Notes: generated by a model not told the origin, from the letters alone. Shown: positions 13,917-26,793, numbered from the stretch's first letter. The stretch is 64,000 bases of DNA from Stratiolaelaps scimitus (GCA_019614645.1 JABWDB010000003.1:23831001-23895000), one strand, 5' to 3'. Numbers and translations are program-made.

Positions 13917-14893
13917 CTGTGGAGGTTGCAATGTCCTCTGTGACGCGGCTGTCATTTTGCTCCACTAGACGAGAAAGGATAACCTTGGGCTAAGAATAAT
14001 ATCGCGGTGATTACCATTGAGCGTGCCGAGTACGTACGTGTGCACACGTCTACCTGAGATCACTTTTTTTTTACCACTATATCGTTTCGTTAGCGTTTCG
14101 ACAAATTAGATTCCGTTCGACTCTAATCCGCAAACGGCGTAGACAGTGTGAATGTGTTTAACAATGCCACATGTCGATTTTCGACACAATCACAAAGATC
14201 TAATAGATGCTCCATCGTGTGTCGTAAATGGTGCTTATCATGGTGTGATATGAGATCTGCAAATTGATGTTGGGCATAGATTGTGTTTGTCGACCAGAAG
14301 CTCTAGTTGGGGCCCTAAGGTGGAATGCTGTTCACTGTTTACGGGGAATCGAAATAGAAAAGAACATCTAATGATAAACATTACAAGACTAATTAGTTCA
14401 CTGGAACCCCAGAACTTTGCTCCGCTCATCCGCTTCATTCTTCAGACCACCGAGAGACTGGTGACTCGTTCGGCTCGGTCCCGGTTCGGCTGTTATTCCA
14501 TCGCTATACGTGTAAAAAAACAGGCAGGTTTTGCTGCAGACATTGATGTACGCAGTGCCAATCATAGTAACATGCATATGTGAAGCTACAACAGCAGAGT
14601 AATGTAGAGATACACATCGTCAAGGGTGTCCTTTGAGCTGGGCTTCACATGAAAACGTAAGTGTCCCTTCGCAACGGGCATGACAACAGAGTATCGCGCT
14701 TTTGTCAGCCTATATAATACGAGCGGCATAAGTTTATAATTAACAAAATAGCCAGGACCGAAGGGAATTAAATGCGCCAAATTGAACATTTATCTCGTGC
14801 ACTACCACCACGAACTACTATAAACATAAATCGAATTCGGACCTGCACAGATATCCGATGAACTAGTAGCAGAGATGGTAACCATACTATACA

Positions 14894-14894
<1 letters not shown>

Positions 14895-14933
<39 letters not shown>
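14895..14933. repeat. (TA)n microsatellite
   Basis: Uninterrupted TA run of about 39 bases. Confidence 0.9.
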
Positions 14934-14935
<2 letters not shown>

Positions 14936-17824
14936 TCTTTTTAATTCAACATATCAATTGATGTGCAATCAGCAACAACCTAATGTTCATTGGTAGATAG
15001 AATGCTTCCCTTTAAAAGGATGCCCTCCGCCAGCTAGCACCTTCGTACAACAAGAAGATAATCTCCTCTCCGACAGAATAACAAAAAAGCACATTTAGTG
15101 ATGTCGGTTAAGGTGTTGTCGGACAATATTCAATAGCAAGAAGAAACATATCGCCCATCGTCACGTTATGCTGTTACTTATTAGGTTAGAGATAACTATA
15201 TAATAAATTAAGTAACAAGTAATATATATGTATATATATATATATAATTATTTACGCCTCTCCTGACATAATTCGCCCCATCAGTCAACTCCACAATATT
15301 TTTCAACGGGCAGATCGATGCCTTGATATACTTCAAATACTCTTACAATGAATATGCGGAAAATTGTCACCACCTTTTTTCGGCAGGCAAACGCTCAAAT
15401 AACTTTCAACATTTACATGGTGTCACAACTCGTGGCTAAGCTAGTTGTTAATTATGTTAGTCGTCTACCGTACTTATCATTGTCATATGTATATACGATA
15501 TACACTCGGATCTGTATTACTGGGTAATCCGTGGAACAAATTTCATAATGTCAAACTACAGAAGCCGATTAATTGCCATTTTTCCTCATTCTCGTCCAGT
15601 GACGCTCAAATGGTACAGTGTGAACCATCATCTTAGTACGACATTCGCGGGGAGGTGACAAAACGCAGACGCCTGTTGCTTAGATTTTTTTTGTGTCCTA
15701 TTCACCGCATCATCCCCGATATTGCCAAATCATAATCTCCCCAACTCATTTAGCGACCATCTAAACCTTGTAACATCATCGTATATGAGCTTATCCATTG
15801 AACTTCGATAGCTTAGATCCCGACGGATTCGCCGTTATTTTTTCTTGTTAAACCAAAGGTAGCCGCCGCTACCCGACGGCTCCGTGGCGCACTGAGTGGC
15901 TCATTCATAGGTTCGCCCTATATTAAGAGGTCGATAATAGTCGGAAAATAAGGGAGGTTTGTATTGACAATCCGTTCGTATTCTACACTGGGGGCTGGAG
16001 CGGTGAACACGCGTGTCCTACAAACCTTCCGGGTGATAGGTCTACCAACATGAAATATGCCGGATTTGGTGAACTTATAACCAGACACTACGCCTGCGCC
16101 TTCTGAGCTCGAAAACTGTGGACATATCCACCATCGTAGCGGACGACCAATCTGGTGAGGCCCTGCCCACATGCCCGAGTCAATGATGTCGCCGAATTCG
16201 CGTTTTCCATGCCAATCATGTTATCATACAATTTAAAACAAAAGCATATCCATCCGTTCTCGGTTGGTTTTAGCGTGAGTGTGATTCGGCCCAGGGGAGA
16301 TTGAAATTTTCCCTCCATGTGTCTCGGTATAGATTGCCATTAAACGTAATAGGCGTACATATAAATGAAGTGATCAGAGGTACTTGATCAGGGTAAAAAA
16401 TGCCCGGAAACCGACTGCATTTCATGCCTATCTCGATTGCCAATAATGGCCAGAGACCTCGGACTTTGTGGCTAAGGGAACCCTCGCGAAGGGTAGTGGC
16501 TGGATAAATAACAAGAGCTTAATAGTGTAGACACTGACGAGTCGCCAGGACACGTTTACATCTAGAATGTATTTAAGGACGACATATTAAACAACTTTGT
16601 CCTGTTCTCAGTGAAACACGAGAGACAAGTCTACCGACGAATCCATCATTCTACGAGACCCCTCAATAGCAGCCAGATTCGTTTGTTTAGACTAATAACG
16701 ACACCAACATGGGTTCGGCCGACATCCAACGTTTCACGGGAGACAATACAAGGAACGATGAGTTCGAGTTTACCGTCAGTTGGCAATATTTAACAGAGCG
16801 ATTCAGTCGATATTCCGACGCCTGGCGGCGATGAACTGATAGCAATACAAATGAAGTCGCACATGGATGATATTAGTATGCTATCCCTGTTGACAGGGCA
16901 ACAGAGCTCATTTCTAGGGAGGTTCGAAGCTGCAATTGTTCCGCTGCTACTTCGGGGGAGGCGTCTTGGCTCAAATCAGCCTTGTAGACTTCTTTTCTTA
17001 TCCTGAAGTCTTCTCAATTCTAGGCAATTTTCCCGCAATATGCCTTTGAATGCTGCCCATGTTTCAAGTGAAGTTTAGCACTTGTTAGGACAACGAGACG
17101 ACGGAATATTATTGCACAAGCTGGTGTATGACTATTAATAATAATAATAATCATAATACCAATTAATTGTGTTAATCTAACATTTTCGCTTTCCAATATA
17201 TTATTATTATTGTTATTGCCACTTGAACGTTGAGATTTGTAAATAAATAGACAACTTCAACCGAGTAAACTGAATCGGAATACTTCAGCCCCTAGAAGCG
17301 TTCCTAATGAACGGCGGTGGGGTCTCCCAGGCCTCGAAACTCCGAGACATTAATTCAAGGCAAGCACACACCACCGCTAACAATTCGTACAACTCAAAGC
17401 ACGATTTGACCAGACATCCCAATGGATGCAAACTGCACGAACGTCAAACCCAAGTCAAACGGAACATCGCGGCCACGATCACAAGACAGTTCGAGACGAG
17501 AGAACACTTATTTCGACATTTTGCTAATGCCCTTCGTAGCCTCGATCGCACACACACAATACGGACAACACTGAGTGTTCATGATGATGAAAACAATGAT
17601 CTTCTTCGATGATCTACTTTTCTCAGGTATTTGGTAAGGATCCGCTGTTACCGGCGCCTCTCTCGTTGTCGTTCAAACAAGATTCCTATTGTCGACGCTG
17701 CCGCGTTATAGCGTTACGCTATCGGCCAAAACGACGCCGCCACCACCGCCTCGCAAGCAACGATGTCTAGCAAGTCACCGTGCTGGCCGTTCCGACTGAG
17801 CTCGGTGTAGGGTTTACTTATGCC

Positions 17825-19924
17825 CTAGAGGCGATTGGTGAAAAACGTATTCCGTAAAGACTGAACAGGTACAGCGGCAGAACAACAAGGGTCTTCATCT
17901 AGATCGGTTTCGTGCACCGTGACATTGGGCAGCATCGGAAGACTGGATCGCGAAATGGCTGGACACATCGGCTGCATGTGATCGGTAGATTTACATTTAT
18001 GACAGCGAACAGAAAGGGGGCACGTGTTAGCTGTGTGGCCGAATTTTAAGCATCCCGTACAATAATCCGCCTTCCTCAAGAGTGTCACCCGTGTGCTCAG
18101 GGGCGCTTCCATCGAACAAGCTGTATACGAGTGGGTGCCGCTACAAATAGTGCATGGCGCTAGGCGTTGTCGTTCGTGTCTGTTCGTGTCGTCGTTATTT
18201 TGCACCTTGTTTTGACATATTGCCGGAGGAGGTTCGTGCGCGTCGCATCGACCCTCGCTCGTCGTGTCGGACGCGCTCGAATCGAAGCCTGTCATGCACT
18301 CGGCATCGGCGTGGGCAACGGTGCTAGCTGCGATGTAACGCCAACTAGAACGCTGTTTCTCGATGGCAGCGATTTCCTGCTCAACAAACGTTCGCAGCTT
18401 CTTGTATTTGATCACCACGGTGTACTGAAGAGCCCAGGCGTCCGCCCGATATGGATAGGGCCTCTTGTCATTGATTTTTGATAAATACTTATACACTAGT
18501 TCATCGGGTAGTGCTCGAAGCAGAAGCGTAGAATAAATTACGCCGGTGTGATGCAGCTGTTCAAGACCCAACAAATTCAATAGTGAAATACCCTGATTCA
18601 TTGTATATAGCAGCTCTTTCAGACGAGCGACATCTGTTACACTCTGCGGCTTAGTGAAGGTTATTATTTTGTTGAACACGTCGGTGACGATATACTCAAT
18701 ATCGCCAAAGTATTCGACGAGGACACGAAGCGCCTCGGAGTAATCAAAGATATCGTGAATGAATAGCTTGGCCTTTCTGTTGAGACGTCCTTTCAACAGC
18801 AGCAGCTTGGTTGCGTCGGAATGATCCCTCTTCTCGTGGACTTCCGACACGAATTTCTCCCAAAATCGCGGAAATCGTCGAAAATCGCCATCGAATAAAT
18901 GATGATCGGCGTCGACAGGCGACTGCTGCTTAACCTGCGCTGCCGCTTCGGTAGGGGTGGGCGAATCCGGTAATGAGGCGGCGTCGTTGATCCTGTTCTT
19001 GTCGAGGACTCGCTTGTTACTTCGCTGGTCCACTGCTGACGGGGTTGACTCATTACGAGGGTGCTTCGTGATGATCTTGGCGGGCACCATCGACGAATTC
19101 TGCAATTCGTTGAGGTCACATTGCGTCGACTTGTCGCAATCGTTCCGTATATCGGTGAAATTACATTGGCTGCATTTATCCAAGTCCCCGTGTCTCGCAC
19201 GCATGTACTCGCAGAAGCTAGGCCGCCTCAGCGTGACACAACGACGTGGCGGCGGTGGTGGTGGCGGCGGTGGTGGTGGACCTATGAGGTCATCCCGTAG
19301 CCACGTTGGTGGGCTGTCCGATTCAATGTCAGCGTCGGCCGTCCGGTGGACAACATCGACGCCAGCGTCGCAACGGGTTGATCTGTTATTTCGCTTGCTG
19401 CTGGCTGGTGGTTTATCCGCTTTGCGTGCCCGCTTTTCATCCGATGTTAACCCTGTCGAAACCATCGGGGCCCTCAGTGAATCCGACCTAACCTGATCGT
19501 CAAGCTCACTATCCTCCATAGGTTGCTTATGGCTGACCTCGTCCGCGTCACCATCCTTCATCTTTCGGGGACGAAGACGCCGTCGGCCATTCGGCTTCTC
19601 GAGTCGACTCTCCAAGTAAGCTTCGATTCGGTCTAGCTTGCCGTGGTATTCCTGCTGATATTCGTATTCCCGCTGAATCGAATCGGCCCCCATTTCGGAG
19701 GGATCAGTCAACCAAGACATCTCAAGGTGAACCAATTGGCTGCGTAGACGTTGCGCACGCTTCTGATAGATACGGAGCTTGATTTCGTCGTTAGTTCCGC
19801 CCTCGACCTGATTAGCCGTCACGTTACAATCCAAATCGAAGAGGTCTTTCATTAGGAAATCTCTCATCGTCCTTACGGTCTGGATGTTCGATAATGCCAT
19901 TTTGGAGGCGGCCATGATATGCAT
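17825..19924 (-). CDS. gag-like protein of BEL/Pao type (DUF1759-like core plus zinc knuckles), no pol
   Basis: A single uninterrupted frame runs to a TAG at 17825-17827. It stays open up to 20086, but the first ATG is at 19922-19924. A second ATG at 19913-19915 has a better start context (ATCATGG). From the first ATG the product is about 699 residues. Using the full 753-codon frame, the order is: an N-terminal helical, charged region (65-165), a basic linker with a 12-proline run (269-280), a Cys-rich patch (303-323), a DUF1759-like retroelement gag core (about 392-580), and three zinc knuckles at 645-657 (CX2CX3HX4C), 676-689 and 695-708 (both CX2CX4HX4C). In BEL/Pao elements this part precedes protease and reverse transcriptase. 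Here a stop follows, and the next 180 bases show no protease motif. No LTR pair was seen. It could be a solo gag relic or a host-adopted gene. The intact frame favours a recent or selected copy. Confidence 0.85.
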   Translation of the reverse strand: MHIMAASKMALSNIQTVRTMRDFLMKDLFDLDCNVTANQVEGGTNDEIKLRIYQKRAQRLRSQLVHLEMSWLTDPSEMGADSIQREYEYQQEYHGKLDRIEAYLESRLEKPNGRRRLRPRKMKDGDADEVSHKQPMEDSELDDQVRSDSLRAPMVSTGLTSDEKRARKADKPPASSKRNNRSTRCDAGVDVVHRTADADIESDSPPTWLRDDLIGPPPPPPPPPPPRRCVTLRRPSFCEYMRARHGDLDKCSQCNFTDIRNDCDKSTQCDLNELQNSSMVPAKIITKHPRNESTPSAVDQRSNKRVLDKNRINDAASLPDSPTPTEAAAQVKQQSPVDADHHLFDGDFRRFPRFWEKFVSEVHEKRDHSDATKLLLLKGRLNRKAKLFIHDIFDYSEALRVLVEYFGDIEYIVTDVFNKIITFTKPQSVTDVARLKELLYTMNQGISLLNLLGLEQLHHTGVIYSTLLLRALPDELVYKYLSKINDKRPYPYRADAWALQYTVVIKYKKLRTFVEQEIAAIEKQRSSWRYIAASTVAHADAECMTGFDSSASDTTSEGRCDAHEPPPAICQNKVQNNDDTNRHERQRLAPCTICSGTHSYTACSMEAPLSTRVTLLRKADYCTGCLKFGHTANTCPLSVRCHKCKSTDHMQPMCPAISRSSLPMLPNVTVHETDLDEDPCCSAAVPVQSLRNTFFTNRL

Positions 19925-20086
19925 GGCTCCTCCTGGCCCTCCTGGGCGTGGGGGCGGAAATAAGCCTGTTCCGCGCAGGACAGATAGTTTGCCTACATTC
20001 TCTACGCTATGGACTGCTGATGGGACAAGCTCAAAGGCCGGATCTTCTTCGTTGGCTACCCGCCTCGCACAATTGGATATGCGCAC

Positions 20087-22409
20087 ACTTTTGCAAGGCT
20101 GGACGAGAGTTCTGGCTCAGGGGAACACAGGAACACTGAGTGGATAGGTAGATGTAGGAAAACGCTGGTGGCAACAGACGAGACGAGGTCTGATTAGTTG
20201 GCTGTTTGGTACACTATTGCCTATCTGGTTTCTAATGCAGAGCGCTTCTATGGCCGCTCTTACTGCTGCTGAGCCCGCGGAACGCCCAGTGTCCTTTAGG
20301 CTGACGGAAAACACAAAGCGAGGGTGGTTTCGTCCGCCGGAGGCAAGGTACGACTACCTATGGACTAGGCACGAAGCAGTGATTAGCAGACACTGGAAGG
20401 CCTAAAGTTTTTTGTGCACTCCGTGTCCCTTATGATCTTCAAACACACGGTGCTTCAGGGTCACCGACACGAGATAATAGTGAAGGTTGCTGATTGAACC
20501 ACAAGCGATCACACGACAGGACTAAATTATCGTCAGTATACGATCGTCGCTTGACACTGTACGGTAATGTACGCTACCTAGGCAGAATGATGACAAATAA
20601 ATTCAAGGTTAAGAACGGGCTGAAATGATATAATATATTCAACTGAAATGTAATCGAAATCAACCTGCTGGTTTGATTCGACACAGTGAGTAGCTCTGAA
20701 GGACAGACACAGGAAGGGCTAGACCTATGTGTGTGCGTGGAGGGTCCTGGTTGGCCTGTGGCCAGGGCCTCCCAGGCTACAAATCCGAAACCAAAACAAG
20801 CCCCCGGACCAATGGGGGTTCGCGGTTTAAATCCGGGATAGCGCGGGCTCGAAATTGAGCGCGACACCTCACCGAGTTGCAACGAGACAACACAACAAAC
20901 GCACCGTTTATCGAGACGGACTGCATATTATTCAGGGGTCTGTCGATAGCGCCACTGAGCGTTGATCTGGTCGAACGTTTTCCGGATCTCGTAATATTTC
21001 CCGTCGACAACTCAACGAATGCTTGAACGCCATAGATGATAGGGGGATTCCGTGATTACGTTAGCACATTTGCCAAAATTCTCTAACAATAATTGGGAAT
21101 TATCAATTATCTCTACAATACTTGTGAATGCTAATGATAGCAATGTGTATTATTAATTAAGACAGATATATATATATATTTTTTTTTTTCTTAAAATGCT
21201 TACTTCCTTGAGAAATATTGCGATAAAATTGAATAGGCTCGAGTGTTACAAAGATCGCAAAATTAAGCCTTCGTGAAAGCATCTCGCACCCTAAGTACAG
21301 TTCGTATTGTGATTTGGTACCAACAATAGGGCGATATTGACAGTCCCAATCATCCAGAATAATTGTCGTAACCACATATCAATGCTTGTTGCTAAATTTA
21401 GCCGCGCCAATACCATTCGCGGTCGGAATCGTATCTACCAACGGATATAGCTACGAATTCGAAGCACTCAGATATGTAATGACCGGTTCCGGACACCGGC
21501 GACGTCGCAGAGGTCACCAACGCATTATGCACAGATGGACGCCTTCTTCTTCTTGTTCGCCACAGTGAGAGTACCGCGCTCGCCTATCTGACGCAGCAAA
21601 GCAATCAAGATGTCATTAAAAGTGCCATCGTTCCTTCTGACTAGCATCCGGCGCAGCTGTTTTGCGGTTCACCAACGGCCACTATTTACGCTTCATCGCC
21701 CGATCGCCGTGGATGCCATCTCCCACAACAGCGGAGTGGCAAGACATGATTGTTTCAAAGGTCAACACAAATCGCCAGTGGTGATTTAGTGATTTTTCGA
21801 GCATCGTCCGGAAGTGCAGATGGCTTTGGTGTGTTCCTGTGAGCACAGGTTGCAATGGCTGTAAATTCGCAGTCGTGGATTTCTCGTCTCGCGTGACGAC
21901 GCCGTTCATAACGTCTGTAGCCAGCAGCCGAATGCAAAGACTTCCATAGGGACCTTAGCGATGACCGACTATAGTTAACGGCAGCTACATAGCCGCTGCC
22001 TCGCTTTGCGGAAGGGAAAAGTTACGCCATTCGCACATTCAAGCAGGGCACTAGTAGTTGGATTTGAATTTGTAATATATATATATATATATATTCTACA
22101 GAGGGATTGAGAAATGATAAACGGTGTGGCCGGTGTTTAGTGAAAACTTACGTCGCGATAGTCACTGATAGTAACTGCTGCAAGCAGTCATAATGGACAT
22201 TAGTAATTTATTTGTTTGAAAGAGGTGGAATGTCCGGGAGCCAATGAGTCCACTGTGTACCTGTTATGGTGAATGTATGTAGTGCACCGTACTGTTCGAA
22301 CTGTTACTAATATTAGCGGAAAGAGCTAAAGACTATGCAGATTCCCTATGGAGCAAACTGCTCGATCTTAGCGACACTTGTCACAGTTGTATTAATTGCT
22401 TGCTTGCAG
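20087..22409. other. non-coding region between gag gene and His-rich gene
   Basis: No supported exon. A possible tRNA-like segment near 20740-20850 carries GGTTTAAATCC but no clear A box. (TA)n-T tracts occur near 21165-21190 and 22077-22093. A plus-strand ATG at 22335 opens a short hydrophobic frame, described under findings. Otherwise nothing is identifiable. Confidence 0.45.
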
Positions 22410-23778
22410 TGTAATCAACATCGGGGTTCAGCCTTTGAGCCACGGACACGGAATCAAACTCGGCGTGGATGCGGTAATTAAGACGAGAAAATACCCGAAG
22501 AAATCCACCCATCACCACCATCACCATTACGACGAAGCAGAAGAAGAGGTGACTGACGATTGCTGAATAAAAATTCGATTGTCCATATCCGAGAAGACGG
22601 AGACATCTTGATAATACAGATATAATCAGTCGCTCTTTCAACTGTAGGACAAACAACCTATTTCAGGTTTTACCGTTTATCTTACAGCGGTAGTTCTTAT
22701 TCTGTGGGGGAGGGTGGTGTTCGCATGCAGTGGTAGTGTACGACAAACTTTGTATACCACACGACGACGACGAGATCATCAGCAGTGTTCAGCCTGACTC
22801 ACTGAGTAATGTTCGCCTTCGTTGTCTCGTTAGGTCGTTGAGGAACATGTTGTTGACCACCACCGGACTGGCGAGGCGAAGCAATCCAGTAGGCCGAGAC
22901 CACGGATTTCATTTGAGATCGGTCGTCCCCGCGGGTCGCAGAGCGGAGGACTCAAGGTAGTCATTAATGCAGCTTGTAATGAGTACGCTAAAACGAACCC
23001 GACTAATGTAAAATAAAAATTCACGAAAATTCGTGGATTTTGGTTTAAAAAAAATTCTCCCAAGTTTTTAAGTAGTTGTCTTTGATTGAGCAAACAAGCA
23101 GAGGGTCATTCATTGTAACTGCATTGGACGGAGTCGAGATGTTTTTATGCATACACTTCAATAGGCTGGTCTTCAATTACTCATTTCGCCCTTTCTATAA
23201 TAATAATTATATTGATACTGTTCTAACGAGTCGACAACACGATTATAATTACATTACTGTGACACGGCTTATGCGAATCACACTACAGCGTATTCCAGGG
23301 CAAGGACGATGCCGAAAGCCATTTTCTTCATCTCGATTATACTGGAAGACAACTGATTTGTGAGCGATATATAAAAAATTAGTTTTCGAGATAGCACACG
23401 GGCCATAAACAACAATGTCATCAGCAAGGAGACCACTGTTTGGCCAGTGGTGAACACAATATGATCACAGAACCACCTTCGGTTGGGGCTTATCGACTCG
23501 AATGAACTCTCTGCCATGATATTCCAAAACAATGATAATGATATGATGACAATAATTATCAGGTGATCGATGCGCCGAAGATCAACAAGCGCAAGAAGGT
23601 TGTACCCAAGGACTACGAGGATTCGGATGTCGAAGAAAAGCGTGCGTACCGCAAGAAGCCTTCAGGAGAGTACGTAAAGGCCGCTGGATCCGGAAAGTAC
23701 AAGTGAGTATAATAATGGCTCAGCAGAGAGCCGCGGTGGTTTCGTTAATTAGTTGATACTGTAGTGTTCGATATAGTG

Positions 23779-23813
<35 letters not shown>

Positions 23814-24584
23814 GACTCATTCATGAGCATTTATTGTGGTATTCGCTCATTGTAGAAGGAAGATAGTTACAAAGATAATGTTTTCTGGAAATTGCAAAAT
23901 TCGTTTCCATGCTTTTGTATAATTTAATATGTGTAATAAAATGTATTGGATGTTGTACCGTATGTGATGAAACAGTGATAAGAGCGTTTTTCGCTAGACA
24001 GATAGACACATGGTGGTACCAACTCCAATAATAATAAGTGATGTCCAATGTCTATAGAGGCCTACAACTGATCATCGAGGTCATACGGTGCGTAAGACCC
24101 CTGCTATATATTACTTGGTTTAAATATATAATTTCGAATGTATTCAGGAGCTATGCTAAGGACAGCGCGGATCCGTACATCCGATCAACGGGCTCCTACG
24201 CCTATAACGCCAAGACCGTCACCAAGAGCAACCGAATCGGGGACTCTTCTGAAGGTAGGGACGAACTATATAGCTATTTCCTGTACGTCATATACTTCCC
24301 GAGATGGCCCGCGTTCACAAGCAAGCCCACTAAGTCATATCGTACATAAATCTACAACGTTCATACCGAATAGCAACTCAATTCTCGATTTTCGAAGCCG
24401 CTACCAGAAGACATGATTAGTGAACTATCAGTTCACTTGACGATATTCACTTGTGCCACCTTTTTTTTATGCTGTCTTCCGCCGCGCAGATGAACCTGTT
24501 GCCTTGGGATCGGGTCCGATCGCCGATTACGAACGACGCAGTTTCCATTCTGCAGGAAGTATGGCTCATGACGACGACGAGTAG
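22410..24584 (+). CDS. His-rich, highly charged protein, 3' five exons of a gene
   Basis: Five exons join in phase: 22410-22548, 22834-22956, 23563-23702, 24148-24254 and 24490-24584, ending in TAG. All introns are GT-AG (donors gtgact, gtagtc, gtgagt, gtaggg). The roughly 200 residues are strongly charged. Exon one carries a six-histidine run followed by an acidic patch (YDEAEEE). Later exons have Lys/Arg-rich stretches (INKRKK) alternating with acidic ones (DYEDSDVEEK), Tyr-rich segments, and a C-terminus ending HDDDE. No enzyme motif or membrane segment is present. The composition fits an extracellular or cuticle-associated protein, but I do not recognise the family. The first exon needs two bases from an upstream exon. 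The signal-peptide exon at 259-411 supplies the right phase but is 22 kb away. Confidence 0.65.
23780..23810. repeat. (TA)n microsatellite in intron
   Basis: TA run inside the intron between the third and fourth exons of the His-rich gene. Confidence 0.9.
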
Positions 24585-26787
24585 AAACAACTGAACAGAC
24601 AACGAAGAAATTCAAGGATATAATCATCGCATTGCCATCCCTCTTCCGCGAATCGTGGGGTTGCAATTATACAACGATGGTCCATCTGGCTAATTGGGGA
24701 ATCGGGGATGACATGCATGAGCGTCATAGACATCGTGGGCATTGTCATGACCAAACGAAAATTTCTCGTAAATTGAATTCAAGCACTTCTACGACCTTAC
24801 AGGAATCGACCTCCGAGATACAGCGAACAGGATAGCGGATTTGTCTAATTGACAACTTGCTTAAACTTCGAGAACAACAATGAATAGTGTTAATGAAAGC
24901 TTAAAATAGACGAAGAGGAGTGGAAAGCAACAAATACGTGAATCATATATTATTATTATTTTCTATAAATGGAGAAATGTGCACGTGTACGAGGGAAATA
25001 CGAGTGTAAGTGAAAAATTTGTTTATCAAAACCAAAACAAAATATGACAATACAAAAACATATAGTAAATTGATAGAAGATAAGTAATACCATATATATA
25101 TATATATACATTTTTTTTACCGAAATGAAACTGAACGGAACGTGATGACATTGCTGGAAACACCCGTGATTATTGGACGATAGGTCCATCGAAGACTAAG
25201 CTCAGTAAATGTGTTTAGATACAGTTGACGGAGCCAAAGATGAGACAAACGGCTGGCTGACTACGACCAAGTTGCATGGGGTCATGCTAACGACACTCAA
25301 TAAATATTAGTAATCATAATAATAATCATAATAATAACAAATGGCGCCAAATAACCTCTACGAGTCTGGATACAATGCAAATCGTATTTTCATCGATTAA
25401 CATAACGTAATATAGAAACCAATCATATCACAACCAGCATACCCCCCCCCCGCCTCCTCGCGTTCTCCCTAGACATATAATTCTGACAAAAGCTTAGATA
25501 AACGCGACTTGATGACCGAATTAGAGAGACTTCTACCGAATTTCTATCGAGACACCTACATCACACAAATACCAAATTGACAGGAGTAAACACTCGACGA
25601 CAATATATTCGGGGGAATTTTCAACTAAAAGCAACACTATCCCGACTAGCATTCACCAAACACACCAAATGGAATCCTCGCCGTTATTATCCAGATTTGT
25701 GCATCATTTCGCCACCGGAGAAAATCACCCGCAGTGGCACACAAGTCCAACCTTCGGACGTTCCGAGTACCGGTCATCGAGTGTGCCGGTTGACGTTCGA
25801 CCGAGTGCGAGATACACCGAGTCGCTGTGAGCCAAAATATGAAAGCTGTTCCACGCTAAAAGCTACGTTGGGATTGGCCATTTGATAAGCAGGCGAATAT
25901 AGCGAGCCGCTATTTCGAAGGAATAAGAACACAGAAGATGTAGAAGAAGACCCGGAGACCCCCAGAGCAGCAGGGACAAGGGGGATATAGGAAGAGACTC
26001 GAAACAAATGGCTTGACGTTGTGAAGGATCACGCTAAACGTGTCCTGATGTAAAAATTGTATATAGATCGACTTCAAGCGAGACTGACTCATTGAAAGAT
26101 GGGGGTTGTGGCGGTGGCCCTTTCTGCTGTCAGAACACGGGCGGCGTATCTGGACCGCCCCACTGCTTCGAGTGTTCTTACCGTTCGTATCTTGTTATGT
26201 GTTATCATAGATTGTTATGGAGGTGTGCGTTACTTTGTTTGATGTTAAATAAATATATGTATAATCTTATATATATATATACAATATTGAACGGGCGTCA
26301 TTATTTGCTTGCTTGCTTGCCTCATTTGCTTAATGCATCATCTAGTTATTTCTATCGAAAGTGAAATTGCATCGTTATATTTAGAATATAATACGAATAC
26401 CATTTTATTAAAGCCAAGCGAGATTCATCGTAGGACACAGATGGTCGTCTAGATCTGTTCCACCATTCCGTGATATGTTTCTCATGGTGAGTTCGCTGAG
26501 AGGGCGTCTTCAAATGAAAAAGAATATCACAATGTCATGGTGGATATTCGAAGCACGGACGACCAATAATTCATCACCCCTATCCACAGTCCGGAGGGAA
26601 ATCATGCGTGGACCATTCGCAGGGTTTGTATTTTCGCTAACACGCTAAACCCTTGACGGTTTCAAGGTAAACGCAAGGTATAAGATCGCAAGACGCGGTA
26701 AATAGAGGACTTCGGTGAACAAAGAAAACAGAATAGTGTCTTTTTTTGTTTCATTCTCGTTTCTATATATATATATATAGAAACGAA
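24585..26787. other. intergenic region between convergent gene ends
   Basis: This lies between the plus-strand His-rich gene and the 3' end of the minus-strand LTN1 gene. It contains a C-run (25443-25451), ATA/ATC repeats near 25305-25340, TGCT repeats near 26307-26325 and short TA tracts near 25090 and 26270. No gene is supported. Confidence 0.5.
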
Positions 26788-26793
26788 TTTATT
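26788..26793 (-). promoter_or_regulatory. putative poly(A) signal of LTN1
   Basis: TTTATT on the plus strand reads AATAAA on the minus strand, about 160 bases past the LTN1 stop codon. Its position fits a short 3' UTR. There is no transcript evidence. Confidence 0.5.

Larger units (their letters stand above)
10106..17824. other. non-coding stretch with microsatellites and hairpins
   Basis: No supported protein gene. Contents that can be named are (TA)n tracts at 10562-10590 and 14895-14933, a tRNA-like element at 10826-10912 and two inverted repeats at 13814-13916. A plus-strand frame at 17307-17612 (Asn-, Thr- and His-rich) has no convincing splice sites and no recognised motif, so I treat it as chance. 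Confidence 0.45.

Noticed and set aside
17628..17824. Protease or pol continuation after the gag stop codon
   Set aside because: All minus-strand frames were read by eye. None shows an aspartic protease motif and stops are frequent.
20740..20850. Third SINE family
   Set aside because: Only a B-box-like GGTTTAAATCC was found. There is no clear A box, no second copy and no flanking repeat.
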